The position numbers were made by a program, and so were the translations under genes. This document shows, in pieces, positions 1-7,815 of a stretch of DNA of 64,000 nt. The stretch is from NCBI GenBank assembly GCA_958296445.1, contig OY282565.1, positions 496,001 to 560,000 on the forward strand, written 5' to 3'. Below the pieces are notes generated by a model. The model was not told where the DNA came from. It worked only from the letters and a program-made list of their open reading frames with translations, and made no database searches. This DNA is from an uncultured Dehalococcoidia bacterium. Lineage in GTDB: Bacteria > Chloroflexota > Dehalococcoidia > Lucifugimonadales > UBA3495. Every line of letters begins with the position of its first letter. The first letter of the stretch is position 1.

Positions 1-105
1 GATAACGGGTTGCTTGCGTCATACGGCCATAATACCCTATCCCAAAGCACTCAGCCGGAATTTTGACCGCGAAAGCAGCCCGGTTTTCACCGCAACGGGG
101 GCAGG

Positions 106-468
106 ATGACATTTCACCGCAGGCACGCCCAAGAACCCACCGACCCAACCGGCTACCTAGACCGCGGCAACCGCTATAGCCGCAACGGAGTCTACCACCG
201 CGCCATCGAGGACTACTCAACCGCCATCCAACTGGAACCCGGCCTCGCCGAAGCTTGGTACAACCGCGGCTGTTCCTGGTACGAAGTAGGCGACTACGCC
301 AACGCCATCGCCGACCTCACCCGCGCCATCGAACTAGCCCCCCAAAACGGCCTCTACTACGGCCAGCGCTCCCTAGTCTACCTGTTCAACGACCAGCCGG
401 AACTAGCCGAAGCCGACCAAGAGCGCTGCGACGAACTGCGCTCCGGCGCCGACCCCCAGACCGAATAA
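106..468 (+). CDS. Small TPR-repeat protein
   Basis: A 120-residue protein with about two and a half tetratricopeptide repeats between residues 18 and 105; the pattern 'AWYNRG..W...GDYANAIADLTRAIEL.P' is a textbook TPR signature. TPR proteins are protein-protein adaptors; no signal peptide or catalytic domain is visible, so it is probably cytoplasmic. The ATG is preceded by a G-rich stretch (about 96-104) that could serve as ribosome binding site. The 105 bases upstream hold nothing I can recognise. It converges on the DUF35 gene. Partner unknown. Confidence 0.85.
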   Translation: MTFHRRHAQEPTDPTGYLDRGNRYSRNGVYHRAIEDYSTAIQLEPGLAEAWYNRGCSWYEVGDYANAIADLTRAIELAPQNGLYYGQRSLVYLFNDQPELAEADQERCDELRSGADPQTE

Positions 469-492
469 AGCAAAACCGCCCGGCCTATCCCG

Positions 493-900
493 CTACCCCG
501 CAGGCTTGAAATACGGCACCGAAATCTGGTCCGTGGCCCGCTGGAAAGTCACCTCCACCGCCATTCCGATGCTCACCTCCCGCGGGTCGCACTCCACTAT
601 ATTGCTGAACATCCGCACCCCTTCCTCCAGCTCCACCAGCGCCAGCACATAAGGCCCCTGGTCAAAGCCGGGCGTGCGGTTCTGGTAAGTCACCGTATAA
701 GTCCACACCGTCCCCTTGCCGCTGGCCGCCACCCAGCCGGGGTTCTCCGTCCAGCAATGAGCGCAAATGCCCCTAGGATAAAACTGGTACTCCCCGCACT
801 GGCCGCAGTGCTGAATCAGCAATTGCCCGCGGCGGCAGGCGTCCCAATAGGCGCGAGTTTCGCCCACCACCGTTGGCAGCGGCTTGTTCCAATCGGGCAT
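493..900 (-). CDS. DUF35 OB-fold / zinc-ribbon acyl-CoA-associated protein
   Basis: A 135-residue protein with a rubredoxin-like zinc ribbon near residues 32-48 (CGQC...CAHC) followed by an OB fold, the DUF35 layout. Members bind acyl-CoA substrates and pair with thiolase-like proteins, for example ChsH2 with the retro-aldolase Ltp2 in steroid side-chain breakdown. The ATG at 900 is chosen over an upstream in-frame start because a GGGAGGG ribosome site lies just before it, overlapping the stop of the thiolase gene. The two genes are two bases apart, so they are almost certainly one operon and one complex. Confidence 0.88.
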   Translation of the reverse strand: MPDWNKPLPTVVGETRAYWDACRRGQLLIQHCGQCGEYQFYPRGICAHCWTENPGWVAASGKGTVWTYTVTYQNRTPGFDQGPYVLALVELEEGVRMFSNIVECDPREVSIGMAVEVTFQRATDQISVPYFKPAG

Positions 901-902
901 AA

Positions 903-2084
903 CTAATCCCTCCCCAAAATCACGGTGCCGCCGCTGTGTCGGGAACCCAGAGCGCCCCCGGTGCCGTGGCACAGAGCAATCTTGCAATCCGGCACTTGCC
1001 GCGGCGTGCCCTCAAACTGGTGACGCAACTGCCGCGTCGCCTCCATCAGCAGGAAAATCCCCCGCATCCCCGGATGATTCGACGACAGCCCGCCGCCGTC
1101 GGTGTTAATCGGCAGCCCCCCGCCGATTTTCAGCCGCCCGCCGCTCACAAACTCCCCCCCCTCGCCCTTCTCGCAAAAGCCCAAATCCTCCAGCGTTTCC
1201 AGCACCGTGATGGTGAACGAATCGTAAATCATCGCCATATCAATATCGGCCTGAGTCACCCCAGCCCCGGCAAAGGCCGGCCCCTGACTCTGCTTGGCGG
1301 CGACATAAATCAGGTCGCGCTTGCCCGCCCCCTGATGCGCCACCGCCTCCCCGGTTCCCAGCACCCACACCGGCCTATGGCGGCAGCTACGCGCCACCTC
1401 CGGCGACGCCACCACCACCGCCCCGCCGCCGTCGGTAATCACGCAACAGTCCATCAAGTGCAACGGCGACGAAATCACCCGCGAGCGCAACACATCCTCC
1501 ACCGTTATCTCATCGCGGAACAGCGCCTCGGGATTCATCGAAGCGTGATGCCGCACGGCCACCGCAATTTCCGCCAACTGCTCCGGCGTAGTCCCGTACT
1601 GGTGAAAATGCCGCTGCGCAATCATCGCATACAGCCCAACGGTGGTAAGCCCGTACAGCTCCTCAAAGCTGTCCGGCGATGGATCCAAACGCGGATGCCC
1701 GAACCGGCTCACCCCGCCCGTGCCGACGGAAACGCCCCCGGAACGGGCCAGCGTGCTGTAGGTAATCACCGCGCAGTTAATCCGCCCGGCATAAATCGCG
1801 TTCAGCGCATGGGCCAAATGAAACTCGAAAGACCCGCCGCCCACCGTAGTATTGTCCACGTGTTTGGGATACATATTCAGGTAATCGGCCAGATTCAGCC
1901 CGCTGTTCCGCACCGACATTGACGCCGTAAACAGCCCGTCAACATCGCCCTTGTCCAGCCCGGCATCCTCCAGAGCCTTGATAATGCTCTCCCCCTGAAT
2001 CTGAAGCTCGCTCTTGTCGGGAGCATACCGCGTAACGTGTTCGTGGACGCCCACAACCGCGGCCGCCCGTCTAAGGTCAACCAT
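903..2084 (-). CDS. SCP2/lipid-transfer type thiolase-like protein
   Basis: A 393-residue thiolase-fold protein of the sterol-carrier/lipid-transfer group. The C-terminal half has the conserved SSNHPG (start of the last third) and CHGTGG (near the C-terminus) motifs. The region where classical thiolases carry the acylated nucleophilic cysteine reads GGGSFEF and has no cysteine, so it may be a non-thiolytic member such as a retro-aldolase. The ATG at 2084 has GGGAGGTG nine bases upstream. It forms an operon with the DUF35 gene downstream. The substrate, a branched, steroid-like or aromatic acyl-CoA, is inference. Confidence 0.85.
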   Translation of the reverse strand: MVDLRRAAAVVGVHEHVTRYAPDKSELQIQGESIIKALEDAGLDKGDVDGLFTASMSVRNSGLNLADYLNMYPKHVDNTTVGGGSFEFHLAHALNAIYAGRINCAVITYSTLARSGGVSVGTGGVSRFGHPRLDPSPDSFEELYGLTTVGLYAMIAQRHFHQYGTTPEQLAEIAVAVRHHASMNPEALFRDEITVEDVLRSRVISSPLHLMDCCVITDGGGAVVVASPEVARSCRHRPVWVLGTGEAVAHQGAGKRDLIYVAAKQSQGPAFAGAGVTQADIDMAMIYDSFTITVLETLEDLGFCEKGEGGEFVSGGRLKIGGGLPINTDGGGLSSNHPGMRGIFLLMEATRQLRHQFEGTPRQVPDCKIALCHGTGGALGSRHSGGTVILGRD

Positions 2085-2122
2085 CGCCAGGACACCTCCC
2101 AATCAGAAAAATGGCGGGAGCA

Positions 2123-2734
2123 TTATTCTACCGCATTCCACGCTGAATCCAAAAGGTTTTCAATCCAGATTTCCAAAATAGTTCTGCCCGCAGATTTATG
2201 GCGCATAAACCGATCCGGGTTTATGCCCGCCAATCCATAACGCTGAATCATTATAGCATAATTCCGGCCGGTGGAACGGTTGAGATGAATGGCGTAATTT
2301 CTAAGTATTCTGAGATCGTTCAAATTGGACGGATTTGCTGCCGAAAGACCTATGTTTACCTCATTTTGATTGGCGATGCTAAGTCTTGTTGAAAAATCCA
2401 TAGAATATCTCGGATTTTCCCATTTTGCGTTAATCCCGGACAAAGGCTTTCCGGCAATCTTGGCGATGTCTGATACTTTCTTGATGCCCGGAACTCCGGG
2501 AATTGGATTCCCGGTTCGGGTGTGGCATTTGCCCATTGCCGAGCGGACAATCAGCTCACAACAGAATTCACCCCATAAAACCTGCAACCTGTTGGCGAGG
2601 AAAGCCGGACGGATTTTTTCTACGGCAATCCGTCCATTCCGTTCCTGGTAAGGCCAAACGTCCAGCCAGTCCGTCAATTGATAGCATCGCCTTTCCAGCC
2701 TATAGTAAATGTGCGCTAGTCCCATCCGACGCAC
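2123..2734 (-). CDS. HEPN-like protein, partner of DUF262 gene
   Basis: A 203-residue largely helical protein I cannot assign by family name with certainty. It contains 'LRNYAIH' near residue 147, an R-x4-H motif of the kind that forms the RNase active site of HEPN proteins. It starts (GTG at 2734, or ATG at 2725) three bases after the stop of the DUF262 gene, implying translational coupling. Its DNA is visibly AT-richer than the flanking metabolic genes, suggesting horizontal acquisition. By analogy to MAE_28990-type HEPN proteins next to DUF262 genes, it may be the toxic or effector half of a defence module. A similar pairing recurs at 44.8-46.4 kb. Confidence 0.6.
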   Translation of the reverse strand: MRRMGLAHIYYRLERRCYQLTDWLDVWPYQERNGRIAVEKIRPAFLANRLQVLWGEFCCELIVRSAMGKCHTRTGNPIPGVPGIKKVSDIAKIAGKPLSGINAKWENPRYSMDFSTRLSIANQNEVNIGLSAANPSNLNDLRILRNYAIHLNRSTGRNYAIMIQRYGLAGINPDRFMRHKSAGRTILEIWIENLLDSAWNAVE

Positions 2735-2737
2735 GAT

Positions 2738-3793
2738 TCAGACAGGAAAAGGCAATAACGCCTTGTAATACCACGGAAACCGAATCCTCCTGCTCCTTAT
2801 GCGCTGGGTAGAACTAGATGAGGCTTCCTTGAATCCTGTCAGGTGATACGGTACGCTCATAGTATCCTGCTCTAAAGCTTCAGCCAGCACGCTGAGATTG
2901 GATATAGCCTCGGAAACGTCCGTAAGGGCGTCAGGATTCCTCATCGGCATATCATCGCCCATATCGCCTTTCGGGATACTCAGCCGGGCATAGGCCACTG
3001 ACGCAAACAACATCAGAAAGTGCGGAGCCCGGACGATCTCAGTCTCCAGCACAGCCTCCAAATTATCAAGGATATATCGAATCGTGTCGTCTACGCCTTT
3101 GACGATACTCTGCGGAAATTCGTCATTATAAATTTTATACAGCCTTCCAATTTTCGTCTGACCTCCGTCTGTAACCCCCTCAAGTAAAATACCAAACATT
3201 TGTGCCATTAGCTCATCGTCGGCCATTCGAATTCTGGCTCGGTTGCCAACTATCCGATAGTTGCTCCATAGATAATCCCAACGATGTGAGGCTTCAACCA
3301 CTGCATTCTTGAAAGCGCCTTGATATTTACCATGTCGTAGCTCCTGACTGGATAAGTTGTAATTATACGTGTTCAATCGCTGAAAAATGTTGATCACCAC
3401 TGAATCAGGCACATTCATAAGTTGTTCAACCGGAATCATATATCCCAGTATATTTTGCTGTGCCTCTCCCAATTGAGAATACTTTAGGCCAGCGAATTCC
3501 CCATACATTTCAACGCTGTTTCCCAAAGAGAACTCATCATTGACGTAAGATGTGATAGCTGTCAATCGTTGCTGCCCATCCACAACCTCCCGGTATGCCC
3601 GTCGGGTTGCCGCGTGTATTCGTGTTCGCAGATATATCTTGGGGATAGGATAGCCGCGCAGAATTGTATCAATAAAATAGGCTTTGGCGGGAGTCGACCA
3701 TACTTTTGCAGAGCGTTGGTATTCCCGGTTAATTTTCAGTGTATTTTCGTCCAGCCAGTTCAGAAAATCGGCAACAGGGTACTGATCCAGCAT
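2738..3793 (-). CDS. DUF262 (ParB/GmrS-like) NTPase-type protein
   Basis: A 351-residue DUF262 protein. The N-terminal signature is clear: 'EYQRSAKVW' near residue 25, the hallmark DGQQRL near residue 72, and the second motif 'IFQRLNT...LSSQELRHG' near residues 136-155. DUF262 is the ParB-like nucleotide-using domain of GmrSD type IV restriction enzymes, BrxU and SspE. Those often carry a C-terminal DUF1524 HNH nuclease; none is visible here, the protein ending in an arginine-rich tail. The immediately following HEPN-like gene could supply the nuclease. GAGGAC precedes the ATG. Base composition is AT-richer than the surroundings. Confidence 0.88.
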   Translation of the reverse strand: MLDQYPVADFLNWLDENTLKINREYQRSAKVWSTPAKAYFIDTILRGYPIPKIYLRTRIHAATRRAYREVVDGQQRLTAITSYVNDEFSLGNSVEMYGEFAGLKYSQLGEAQQNILGYMIPVEQLMNVPDSVVINIFQRLNTYNYNLSSQELRHGKYQGAFKNAVVEASHRWDYLWSNYRIVGNRARIRMADDELMAQMFGILLEGVTDGGQTKIGRLYKIYNDEFPQSIVKGVDDTIRYILDNLEAVLETEIVRAPHFLMLFASVAYARLSIPKGDMGDDMPMRNPDALTDVSEAISNLSVLAEALEQDTMSVPYHLTGFKEASSSSTQRIRSRRIRFPWYYKALLPFPV

Positions 3794-3966
3794 CTTCGTC
3801 CTCGCAGACCCTCAGACTGATTTTACATCAGTATACCAAAAAATTTCCAGTGAAGCGACAATGGCCCATTCCTCGGTGCGAAATCAGGGTAGCCGCCCCT
3901 TTCCCCCCGGCAACGCAGGCTGTATAGTACCCCCCGACACCCTCACGCAAGGCAACAGGAGGAGCG

Positions 3967-4614
3967 ATGCTCGCGATTTTGGGAGGAACCGGCCCCGAAG
4001 GCAAAGGACTAGCCCTGCGCCTGGCCCTAGCCGGAGAAGCCGTGACCATCGGCTCCCGCGACGCCGCCAGAGGCGCAGCAGCCGCCGCCGAACTGGCCGG
4101 CGCCGCCCCCGGCGCCGCCATCGCCGGAACCGACAACCCCGCCGCCGCCGCCGCAGGCGACATAGTGTTCCTAGCCTTCCCCTACGAGGGCCAGCAGTCC
4201 ACCCTGGAACAGCTATCCGGCTCCCTCGACGGCAAAATCGTAGTCAGCGTCATCGCCCCCATGGCCTTCGAGCGCGGCAAAGGCGCCCGCGCCGTCGCAG
4301 TCCCCGCCGGTTCCGCCGCCCAAGAAGCCCAAGACCTGCTGCCCACCGCCCAAATAGTCGCCGCCTTCCAGAACGTCAGTGCCGAGGAACTCCAAGACCC
4401 CCAAATCCCGATGCAAGGCGACGTAGTAGTCTGCTCCGACCACCCCGACGCCAAAGCGCAGGTCATAGCCCTAGCCAACAAAATCCCCCACCTCCGGGGC
4501 ATTGACGGCGGCGCCCTAGCCAACGCCAAATACGTCGAACAAATAACCCCCCTGCTGGTAAACATCAACCGAATCTACCGCACCCACTCCGGCATAAAAA
4601 TAACCGGAATCTAA
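3967..4614 (+). CDS. npdG: NADPH-dependent F420 reductase
   Basis: A 215-residue Rossmann protein matching F420H2:NADP+ oxidoreductases in length and motifs: nucleotide loop GGTGPEGKGLALRLA at residues 6-20, 'IGSRD' after the second strand (NADP preference), and a C-terminal 'LANAKYVEQITPLL' segment. It exchanges hydride between coenzyme F420 and NADP, feeding F420-dependent enzymes in the cytoplasm. An AGGAGG site lies directly upstream of the ATG. It is followed 64 bases later by the jelly-roll protein on the same strand. Confidence 0.9.
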   Translation: MLAILGGTGPEGKGLALRLALAGEAVTIGSRDAARGAAAAAELAGAAPGAAIAGTDNPAAAAAGDIVFLAFPYEGQQSTLEQLSGSLDGKIVVSVIAPMAFERGKGARAVAVPAGSAAQEAQDLLPTAQIVAAFQNVSAEELQDPQIPMQGDVVVCSDHPDAKAQVIALANKIPHLRGIDGGALANAKYVEQITPLLVNINRIYRTHSGIKITGI

Positions 4615-4678
4615 CCCCCGGCAAATCCCGTCATCGCGCCATAGCGTCATCGCGTAACCGTAACCTTCAGGAGGAAAT

Positions 4679-5221
4679 ATGCCGCGATTCCCCATAGACA
4701 TCAACAGCAGCGCCGGCCAGTCCGCAGTGCAGGCCCAGTGGAAATACGCCGAGGGCTACACCCCCGGCGAAGCCAACTACGGGCTGGACGAGCGCTCCCC
4801 GGGCAGCCCGGCCCGCCTGCCCGACTACGACGATTCCGCATGGGAAATATGCCCCGACACCAGCCTTTGGGCCAGCTTCGACGGCGCCTACGTCACCGGC
4901 TTTTCCTTCGTCTGGTATCGCATCCGCATCACCGTCCCCGAAACCGTCGGCGGCCGCGACCCCCGCCGCACCCGCCTGATGTTTGAGACCTGCGTTGACG
5001 ACTACGGCGAAATCTGGATCGACGGCGAATGCAACCGGGAACGCGGCGCCTTCGAGGGCTTCAACCGCCCCCAGCGCATCGAAATCGCCAACAACCCCGA
5101 ACCCGGCCAGCAACACATAATCGCCATCCTAGCCGCCAACGGCCCAATGGGCGCCCCCGGCGGCGGCGTATTCGTCCGCTACACCAACCTAAGCTTCGAA
5201 TGGCGCGACGACGACCCCTAA
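4679..5221 (+). CDS. Galactose-binding-like jelly-roll protein, no catalytic domain
   Basis: A 180-residue protein resembling the N-terminal sugar-binding jelly roll of family 2 glycoside hydrolases. 'DYDDSAWE' near residue 49, 'WYRIRITVP' near residue 80 and 'FETCVDDYGEIWIDGE' near residue 102 are typical of that beta-sandwich. No hydrolase domain, signal peptide or membrane segment follows, so it is a stand-alone module. An AGGAGG site sits five bases before the ATG. It is probably co-transcribed with the F420 reductase, but a functional link is not obvious. Confidence 0.72.
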   Translation: MPRFPIDINSSAGQSAVQAQWKYAEGYTPGEANYGLDERSPGSPARLPDYDDSAWEICPDTSLWASFDGAYVTGFSFVWYRIRITVPETVGGRDPRRTRLMFETCVDDYGEIWIDGECNRERGAFEGFNRPQRIEIANNPEPGQQHIIAILAANGPMGAPGGGVFVRYTNLSFEWRDDDP

Positions 5222-5288
5222 CCCCCAAAACCCCGCCACAACCACCTTACCGAAACCTCGGCACAATCCCCTAACCGGAAACCTCACC

Positions 5289-5314
5289 CCGTAGGGGCGC
5301 ACAGCCGTGCGCCC
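5289..5314. repeat. Palindromic intergenic repeat, family B
   Basis: Core GGGCGCACAGCCGTGCGCCC is an 8-base perfect inverted repeat around a 4-base loop, preceded by CCGTAG. The same unit occurs at about 12980, 13085, 15616, 16331, 16501, 16671 and 58645 in this window, always between genes. Confidence 0.85.
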
Positions 5315-5352
5315 ATCCCCCCCAACAACAAGCAACCCCCACCAACCCGCAA

Positions 5353-5383
5353 CAAAAAACCGCCCCCGGCCTAAACCGGGGGC
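5353..5383 (-). terminator. Rho-independent terminator of the thioredoxin-like gene
   Basis: Read on the minus strand, GCCCCCGG and its complement (5362-5369 with 5376-5383) form an 8-base-pair GC stem around a 6-base loop. Two bases later comes a run of six T residues (A-tract at 5354-5359 on the plus strand). It lies about 45 bases downstream of the stop of the gene at 5429-6058. Confidence 0.7.
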
Positions 5384-5428
5384 AACAAAAGCAAAAAACC
5401 CATCCGCCAACGCCAAACCACCCCGCCC

Positions 5429-6058
5429 CTAACCCTCCGGCGGCCACTTAGTCCCCCCCACCGCCGGCCGCTCCCCCGGCGCCGACCGCAGCCCGGCGTC
5501 AACCACCTCCCGGAACTCCCGCAGTATCACCTCCCCCCAATCCTGCGCGTGCGCCACCCGATGCGCCGTCCGGCGGCCCCGCCGGGCATTGCGAACCGCC
5601 GCCTCATCCCCCGCTTCCGCCGTCTCCCGGTTAATCGCCTCGTCCATCGCGTCAATCTGCGGCACCAGCCCGTTGGCCGTCTCCACAAACCGCGCCACCT
5701 CGTTCATCTCCCCGTCAAGCACCACGAAAATAGGCACCGTCCCCGCCCGGTGCTCCGGCAGAAAAGTATCCGCCAACGGAACATCATCATCCCGGTTAAA
5801 AACCTGCAAATTCACATTCGGACTGCTGTCCGCCAGCCGCAGGATAACCGGCGTAGTGCTTACCGCATCGCCGCACCAGTCGGCGGTAAACACCGCCAGA
5901 TTCACCGGACTGCCCAGCCCCCCCACCCACTCCGCGGCGGCCGCCGGAATCTCAACCGCATTGTAAATCGCCACAAAAGGATCCTTGTTCACCTTGATTT
6001 GAGCGATATACTCCTCCGTACTCATCCCCGCCTCAAACTGCTCCCTGCTCAAAGCCAT
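5429..6058 (-). CDS. Thioredoxin-fold protein with a WCGD site
   Basis: A 209-residue protein with a thioredoxin-like core (residues about 45-140). 'FTADWCGDAV' near residues 57-66 occupies the WCxxC position but holds a single cysteine, as in the Thioredoxin_9 group, so classical dithiol chemistry is unlikely. 'GTVPIFVVLDG' near residue 108 carries the cis-proline. The C-terminal 70 residues are charged and rich in arginine and glutamate. The ATG has AGGAGGTG upstream. It is likely cytoplasmic and monocistronic, with a terminator just downstream. Confidence 0.82.
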   Translation of the reverse strand: MALSREQFEAGMSTEEYIAQIKVNKDPFVAIYNAVEIPAAAAEWVGGLGSPVNLAVFTADWCGDAVSTTPVILRLADSSPNVNLQVFNRDDDVPLADTFLPEHRAGTVPIFVVLDGEMNEVARFVETANGLVPQIDAMDEAINRETAEAGDEAAVRNARRGRRTAHRVAHAQDWGEVILREFREVVDAGLRSAPGERPAVGGTKWPPEG

Positions 6059-6095
6059 ACCGACACCTCCTAACGCCGCTTTGCGCCCCTATTAT

Positions 6096-6323
6096 GAGAA
6101 AATTGCGAAACTACTTCCGCTGGCCGCCATTTGTCTGCCATTCTGAGCAACCATCTGTCATCCTAAGCGCCATCTGCCATCCTAAGCAACCGTCTGTCAT
6201 CCTAAGCGCCGTCTGCCATTCTGAGCAACCATCTGTCATTCTGAGCAAAGCGAAGAATCTCACCTTGGCTGGTGAGACCCTTACCTTAACCCAGGGCCAT
6301 AAAGAGGAATCTCGCAATTTTAT
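6096..6323. mobile_element. MITE-like element, copy 1
   Basis: The left end GAGAAAATTGCGAAACTAC and the right end (GAATCTCGCAATTTTA) are imperfect terminal inverted repeats. An 8-base direct repeat CCTATTAT flanks the element (6088-6095 and 6324-6331), like a target-site duplication. The interior holds several tandem 'CTGTCATYCTRAGC' units. No open reading frame for a transposase is present. Related copies lie at 39937-40083 and 62731-62832, with remnants at 7284 and 22150. Confidence 0.65.
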
Positions 6324-6789
6324 CCTATTATAATTCAACCGCGGCATCATTTTCAGTAAGTCCACCCCCGTATGGATATTCCCTACGCCTCTACAAACCC
6401 CCGCGCACATCCCCCATCATACCCGCATCCCACCCAACACCCCCGCATCCCACCCAACACCCCCGCAATCCCCCGACACCCCCGCAATCCCCCGTCATTC
6501 CGGCGTTCCCCCGTCATACCCGCATCCCACCCAACGCCCCAACGCCCCAACGCCCCAACGCCCCAACACCCCCGCATCCCACCCAACGCCCCCGCAATCC
6601 CCCGTCATTCCGGCGAAAGCCGGAATCCAGAAAACCCCACCAAACCGAACATCGCCGCCACGCAAAAACCTGCGGATTCCCCCACAAGCACGAATCACCA
6701 GAGAAACCCGCCCCGCCCCAACCCCTGCGCCGAACCCCAACCCGTGATAAAATTAAGCCCCCGAATACCAGCATTGGCGGAGGCCCCGG
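6324..6789. repeat. C-rich low-complexity intergenic region
   Basis: No convincing gene. From about 6400 to 6630 the DNA is a degenerate set of short units of the type CCCCCGCATCCCACCCAA and CGCCCCAACGCCCCAA. A palindromic repeat (GTCATTCCGGCGAAAGCC, about 6603-6620) is related to the copy near 51780. Proline-rich or glycine-rich frames here are by-products of the repeats. Confidence 0.75.
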
Positions 6790-7209
6790 TTGACAACAGG
6801 CATTGACGACCCCTATCTGAAATACGCCCTATTCTGCCGCGGCACCGAGGAAGGCGCCGACGGCGAACTGACCCTGAAAAGCATCGTAGACCTGCTGGAC
6901 TTGCCCCAGCCGCCCCCCGGCGGACAGGCCGGCCCGGTGCTGGCCGAGGTTGACGTCAACCTAGCCTTCTGCATCGGCGGCGCCTTGCCCGGCGACCACC
7001 ACCTGTTCGTCGCCCTAAAAACCCCCGGCGTCCCCCTAGAGACCCCCCCGGCCCAGCGCGTCCAATGGGACGAAGGCATCCTGTTCCAGCGCTGGATAAA
7101 AACCTTCCGCATCCCGGTACAGGCCCCCGGCCAGCACTCCGCCGCCATCCTATTCGACGGCATCCCCCTAGGCGAAGCCAGCTTCCTAGTCCGCTTCAAA
7201 CCCCAATAA
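6790..7209 (+). CDS. Conserved hypothetical protein, DUF6941-like
   Basis: A 139-residue protein starting at TTG, chosen because GGAGG lies six bases upstream and no ATG fits. The layout (short N-terminal strand with 'ALFCRG', 'LTLKSIVDLLDLP' near residue 28, then a beta-rich body) resembles the DUF6941 beta-sandwich family, whose function is unknown; this assignment is tentative. No membrane segment or signal peptide is seen. It stands alone between two repeat regions. Confidence 0.7.
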   Translation: MTTGIDDPYLKYALFCRGTEEGADGELTLKSIVDLLDLPQPPPGGQAGPVLAEVDVNLAFCIGGALPGDHHLFVALKTPGVPLETPPAQRVQWDEGILFQRWIKTFRIPVQAPGQHSAAILFDGIPLGEASFLVRFKPQ

Positions 7210-7283
7210 CCAACCGCAAATTCCCGCCCGCGGGAGAATGACAGGCAGGAAGCAAGAATGACCGGAACAGGCGACGAGGAAAC

Positions 7284-7445
7284 CGCGAAATTACTCCCCC
7301 GCCTGTCATTCTAAGCAAGCCGTCTGTCATTCTGAACAAATGTCTGTCATTCTAAGCAAGCCGTCTGTCATTCTGGCAAATGTCTGTCATTCTGAGCAAA
7401 GCGAAGAATCTCACCTTGGGCAGTAAGACCCTTAGCTTTGCTCAG
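7284..7445. mobile_element. MITE-like element remnant, right end lost
   Basis: The left terminal motif GCGAAATTAC is at 7284 and the interior 'CTGAGCAAAGCGAAG' palindrome arm at about 7396. The expected right terminal repeat is missing: the sequence passes directly into the coding end of the minus-strand gene at 7432, whose last codons lie inside the element. Confidence 0.5.
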
Positions 7446-7779
7446 GGTGGCACTGGATAAACTCCCGGGCTACGAAGCAGGCGAACTCCACTTCGCAGTC
7501 CTCCAGCACATCCATTTCAGCGTGGTCACGCAACAGCGTGCCAGTGGAAAGGGCGCCCCGGAAATAGTATTTGGGAACGGATTTATCCGCTTCCAAGCCC
7601 TTGGCGACAGCAATCAGGTCGCCGGACTCCCATCCGCCTGACCGGGCCATTTCCACAAAAACGGCCTCCGTAGCCTTCCAGAACAAAAACGCGGACTGTC
7701 GGCAGTTACCGGCGGCGAACTCCCGGTCAGCCCGGGCCAAATACTCCAACGGCGCCATTTCAGGCGTGGGCGCAACCAT
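7432..7779 (-). CDS. PaREP1/HEPN-like helical protein
   Basis: A 115-residue all-helical protein. 'YLARADREFAAGNCRQSAFL' and the following 'WKATEAVF' match the N-terminal helix pair of the PaREP1-type proteins also found at 32248 and 49722 (pattern A..L..GD..QA.E..W.A). These families belong to or resemble HEPN proteins, but no R-x4-6-H RNase motif is visible. AGGAG precedes the ATG. The last five residues (HPEQS) and the stop codon are encoded by the repeat element downstream, so the original C-terminus may have been lost. Function unknown. Confidence 0.68.
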   Translation of the reverse strand: MVAPTPEMAPLEYLARADREFAAGNCRQSAFLFWKATEAVFVEMARSGGWESGDLIAVAKGLEADKSVPKYYFRGALSTGTLLRDHAEMDVLEDCEVEFACFVAREFIQCHPEQS

Positions 7780-7815
7780 CCCGTTTTCTCCTACCCAGCA
7801 AATGCAACAGAACCC

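Noticed and set aside
6372..6806. Proline-rich open frame in the 6.4-6.8 kb region
   Set aside because: It is a translation of low-complexity C-rich repeats, without a ribosome site, and overlaps the start of the real gene at 6790.
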